Of a stretch of DNA of 64,000 bases, positions 62,533 through 64,000 are shown one piece after another (positions within the stretch are counted from its first letter, which is position 1; the number at the start of each line of letters is the position of its first letter). The stretch is from NCBI RefSeq assembly GCF_003116815.1, contig NZ_QDKQ01000011.1:62001-126000 (forward strand), read 5' to 3'. This DNA is from Caulobacter endophyticus. GTDB lineage: Bacteria; Pseudomonadota; Alphaproteobacteria; Caulobacterales; Caulobacteraceae. The notes beneath the pieces are model-generated. The model saw only the letters and a list, made by a program, of their open reading frames with translations, was not told the DNA's origin and did no database searches. Made by a program: the position numbers and the translations under genes.

Positions 62533-64000
62533 CTACTTCCGCAGCCCCACCGGCACGCTCTGAGCCGCGACGGCCGTGGTGGCGCGCGCCGAGATCGCCG
62601 CGGACGACGCCCCCAGCTGCACCTCGTAGTCGCCGGCCGCGACCTTCCAGCCGTGGGCCTTCTCGTCCCAGGTCGCCAGCAGGCGCGGGTCGACGGTCAG
62701 GGTGACGGTCTGGCTGGCGCCGGGAGCGAGGTCGACCTTCTGGAAGCCAGCCAGACGGCGCGGGGCCTCCCAGCCGCCGGCCTTGGGCGATACATAGACC
62801 TGCGGCACGTCCTTGCCGGCCCGCTTGCCGGTGTTGGTCACCTTGAAGGCGACCGTCAGTTGGCCATCGGTCGTCGAGGTCTTGAGGTCGGAATAGGCGA
62901 AGCGGGTGTAGGACAGGCCGTGGCCGAACGGGAACAGCGGCTTGAGGCCCTTCTTGTCGAACCACTTGTAGCCGACGGCCGCACCTTCGATCGAATAGTC
63001 GACGGCGAACAGCGCGTCGGGCGTCTTCGGGTCGCCGTCGAGCTTGGGCCGGGGCAGTTGGGCCTCGCTGGCCGGGAAGGTCACGGGCAGGCGACCGGTC
63101 GCGTCCACCTCGCCGGTCAGAACGCGGGCGATGGCCTCGCCGCCGCTGGTGCCGGGGAACCAGGCCTGCAGCACCGCGCCCACGTCGTTCAGCCACGGCA
63201 TGGTCACCGGGCCGCCCGTCTCGAGCACGACGACGGTGGGCTTTCCGGCCTTGGCGGCCGCGGCGATCATGGCGTCCTGGTTCTTGGGCAGGGCCAGGGA
63301 TGCAACGTCTTCCGACTCGGTGGTCCACTGGTCGGCGAAGACGATCACGAGGTCGCTCTGGGCGGCCAGCCTGGCGACCGCGGCCGGATCCTTGCCGTCG
63401 TTGTAGGTGAAGGTCGCCTGGGGCGCGCGGGCCTGCAGCGCCTTCAGCGGCGAGGACGGATAGTAGATCACCGGACCGGGCCAGGTCTTGGGCTCCAGGC
63501 CCTGCACGGCGCGACCGCCGGCCGGATAGACCTGCGAGGAGCCGCCGCCCGACAGCACGCCGACATCGGCATAGGCGCCGATTACGGCGACCTTCTGGGC
63601 CTTCAGCGCCAGGGGCAGCAGGCCCTTGTCGTTCTTCAGCAGGACCATGCCTTCCTCGGCGTCGGCCTGGCTGACCTTGCCGTTGGCCACGAGGTCGATG
63701 GGCGCGATTTTCACCGGATGGTCGACCGCGCCGCTGGCGAACAGCGAGCGGACGATGCGGCGGGCCATGTCGTCCAGGCGCGCCTGGCTGACCGCGCCGC
63801 TGGCGAGATCGGCCTTCAGCACGCCGGCCAGGAAGGGCTGCTTGTCGAAGGCGTCGCCGGCCGACTCCTGGTCGAGGCCGGCGTTGACCGACTTGGCGCC
63901 CGAGTGCACGGCACCCCAGTCGGACATCACATAGCCCTTGTAGCCCCAGTCCTGCTTGAGCACCTTGTTCAGCAGCCAGTCGTTCTCGCAGGCATAGTGG
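62533..64000 (-). CDS. Glycoside hydrolase family 3 beta-glucosidase (5' end outside window)
   Basis: The 3' part (488 codons) of a GH3 enzyme; the frame runs out of the window at 64000. The catalytic nucleophile aspartate is in VMSDWGAVHSGAKS. The second (alpha/beta sandwich) domain follows with MVLLKNDKGLLPL and GGSSQVYPAGG, and the C-terminal fibronectin III-like domain ends SYTRFAYSDLKTS...GDYEVQLGASS. It would release glucose from beta-glucosides, e.g. cellobiose. Together with the GH43 gene it suggests plant-polysaccharide use. Confidence 0.95.
   Translation of the reverse strand, partial: HYACENDWLLNKVLKQDWGYKGYVMSDWGAVHSGAKSVNAGLDQESAGDAFDKQPFLAGVLKADLASGAVSQARLDDMARRIVRSLFASGAVDHPVKIAPIDLVANGKVSQADAEEGMVLLKNDKGLLPLALKAQKVAVIGAYADVGVLSGGGSSQVYPAGGRAVQGLEPKTWPGPVIYYPSSPLKALQARAPQATFTYNDGKDPAAVARLAAQSDLVIVFADQWTTESEDVASLALPKNQDAMIAAAAKAGKPTVVVLETGGPVTMPWLNDVGAVLQAWFPGTSGGEAIARVLTGEVDATGRLPVTFPASEAQLPRPKLDGDPKTPDALFAVDYSIEGAAVGYKWFDKKGLKPLFPFGHGLSYTRFAYSDLKTSTTDGQLTVAFKVTNTGKRAGKDVPQVYVSPKAGGWEAPRRLAGFQKVDLAPGASQTVTLTVDPRLLATWDEKAHGWKVAAGDYEVQLGASSAAISARATTAVAAQSVPVGLRK

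Overview
The window looks like chromosomal DNA of a GC-rich alphaproteobacterium, most likely Caulobacterales (Caulobacter or a close relative). The grounds are very high GC with strong third-position bias, two HWE-family histidine kinases, a GCTANA-type housekeeping promoter in front of lysC, and the gene order ubiG / lysC / ptsP / ispG / prfA / prmC / DUF4167 / clpB, which from general knowledge resembles a backbone seen widely in Alphaproteobacteria. Genus is an inference; no marker such as 16S rRNA is present. I see no tRNA, rRNA, CRISPR array, prophage or transposase gene.

Layout. 1-8.3 kb: the 3' part of secA, a small secreted YD-repeat protein, accA, an OsmC-like protein and an ABC-2-type exporter pair. 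8.4-15 kb: three minus-strand genes, a four-PAS HWE kinase, a DEAD-box RNA helicase and a CBS-PAS-GGDEF-EAL protein. 15-25 kb: an EamA permease, threonine aldolase, a NUDIX hydrolase, a Tat-exported GH43 glycosidase with an AbfB-like tail, an unusual winged-helix regulator with a polytopic membrane domain, a methyltransferase, and the run comF-like / grxC / nitrilase / DUF1178. 25-29.5 kb: minus-strand dienelactone hydrolase, two glycine-zipper proteins (one with a triplicated module), a vapBC toxin-antitoxin pair and ubiG. 29.6-38.7 kb: lysC, an AraC regulator with an EamA permease, a third glycine-zipper protein, ptsP (nitrogen PTS enzyme I), a RodZ-like protein and ispG.

38.8-49.2 kb: two convergent lipoprotein genes, a MocR regulator divergent from a LysE exporter, a minimal molybdopterin-domain protein, a secreted alpha/beta hydrolase, prfA, then a cluster of accessory genes (GNAT, BrkB, MOSC, parDE) that separates prfA from its functional partner prmC. 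49.5-57.4 kb: a DUF4167 protein with an RDDRP-type repeat tract, a FixL-like PAS domain fused to an HWE kinase with a coupled single-domain response regulator, DUF4893, an M48 lipoprotein protease, clpB and an OmpA-type lipoprotein. 57.5-61 kb: trmL divergent from petABC (cytochrome bc1). 61-64 kb: a second OsmC-like protein, a degenerate aspartyl-protease-like protein and the 3' part of a GH3 beta-glucosidase.

The most distinctive signals are: (1) the probable heme-PAS HWE kinase, whose ribosome binding site lies inside a perfect 10-bp inverted repeat; (2) a family of at least seven intergenic palindromic elements built from two inverted half-units carrying interchangeable inner hairpins, plus one element of a second family; (3) an exact 55-bp tandem duplication across a stop codon; (4) candidate operators at parDE (17-bp perfect palindrome) and mocR/lysE (9-bp direct repeats); (5) several proteins with odd architectures (YD-repeat plus duplicated domain, triplicated glycine-zipper protein, membrane-embedded winged-helix regulator).
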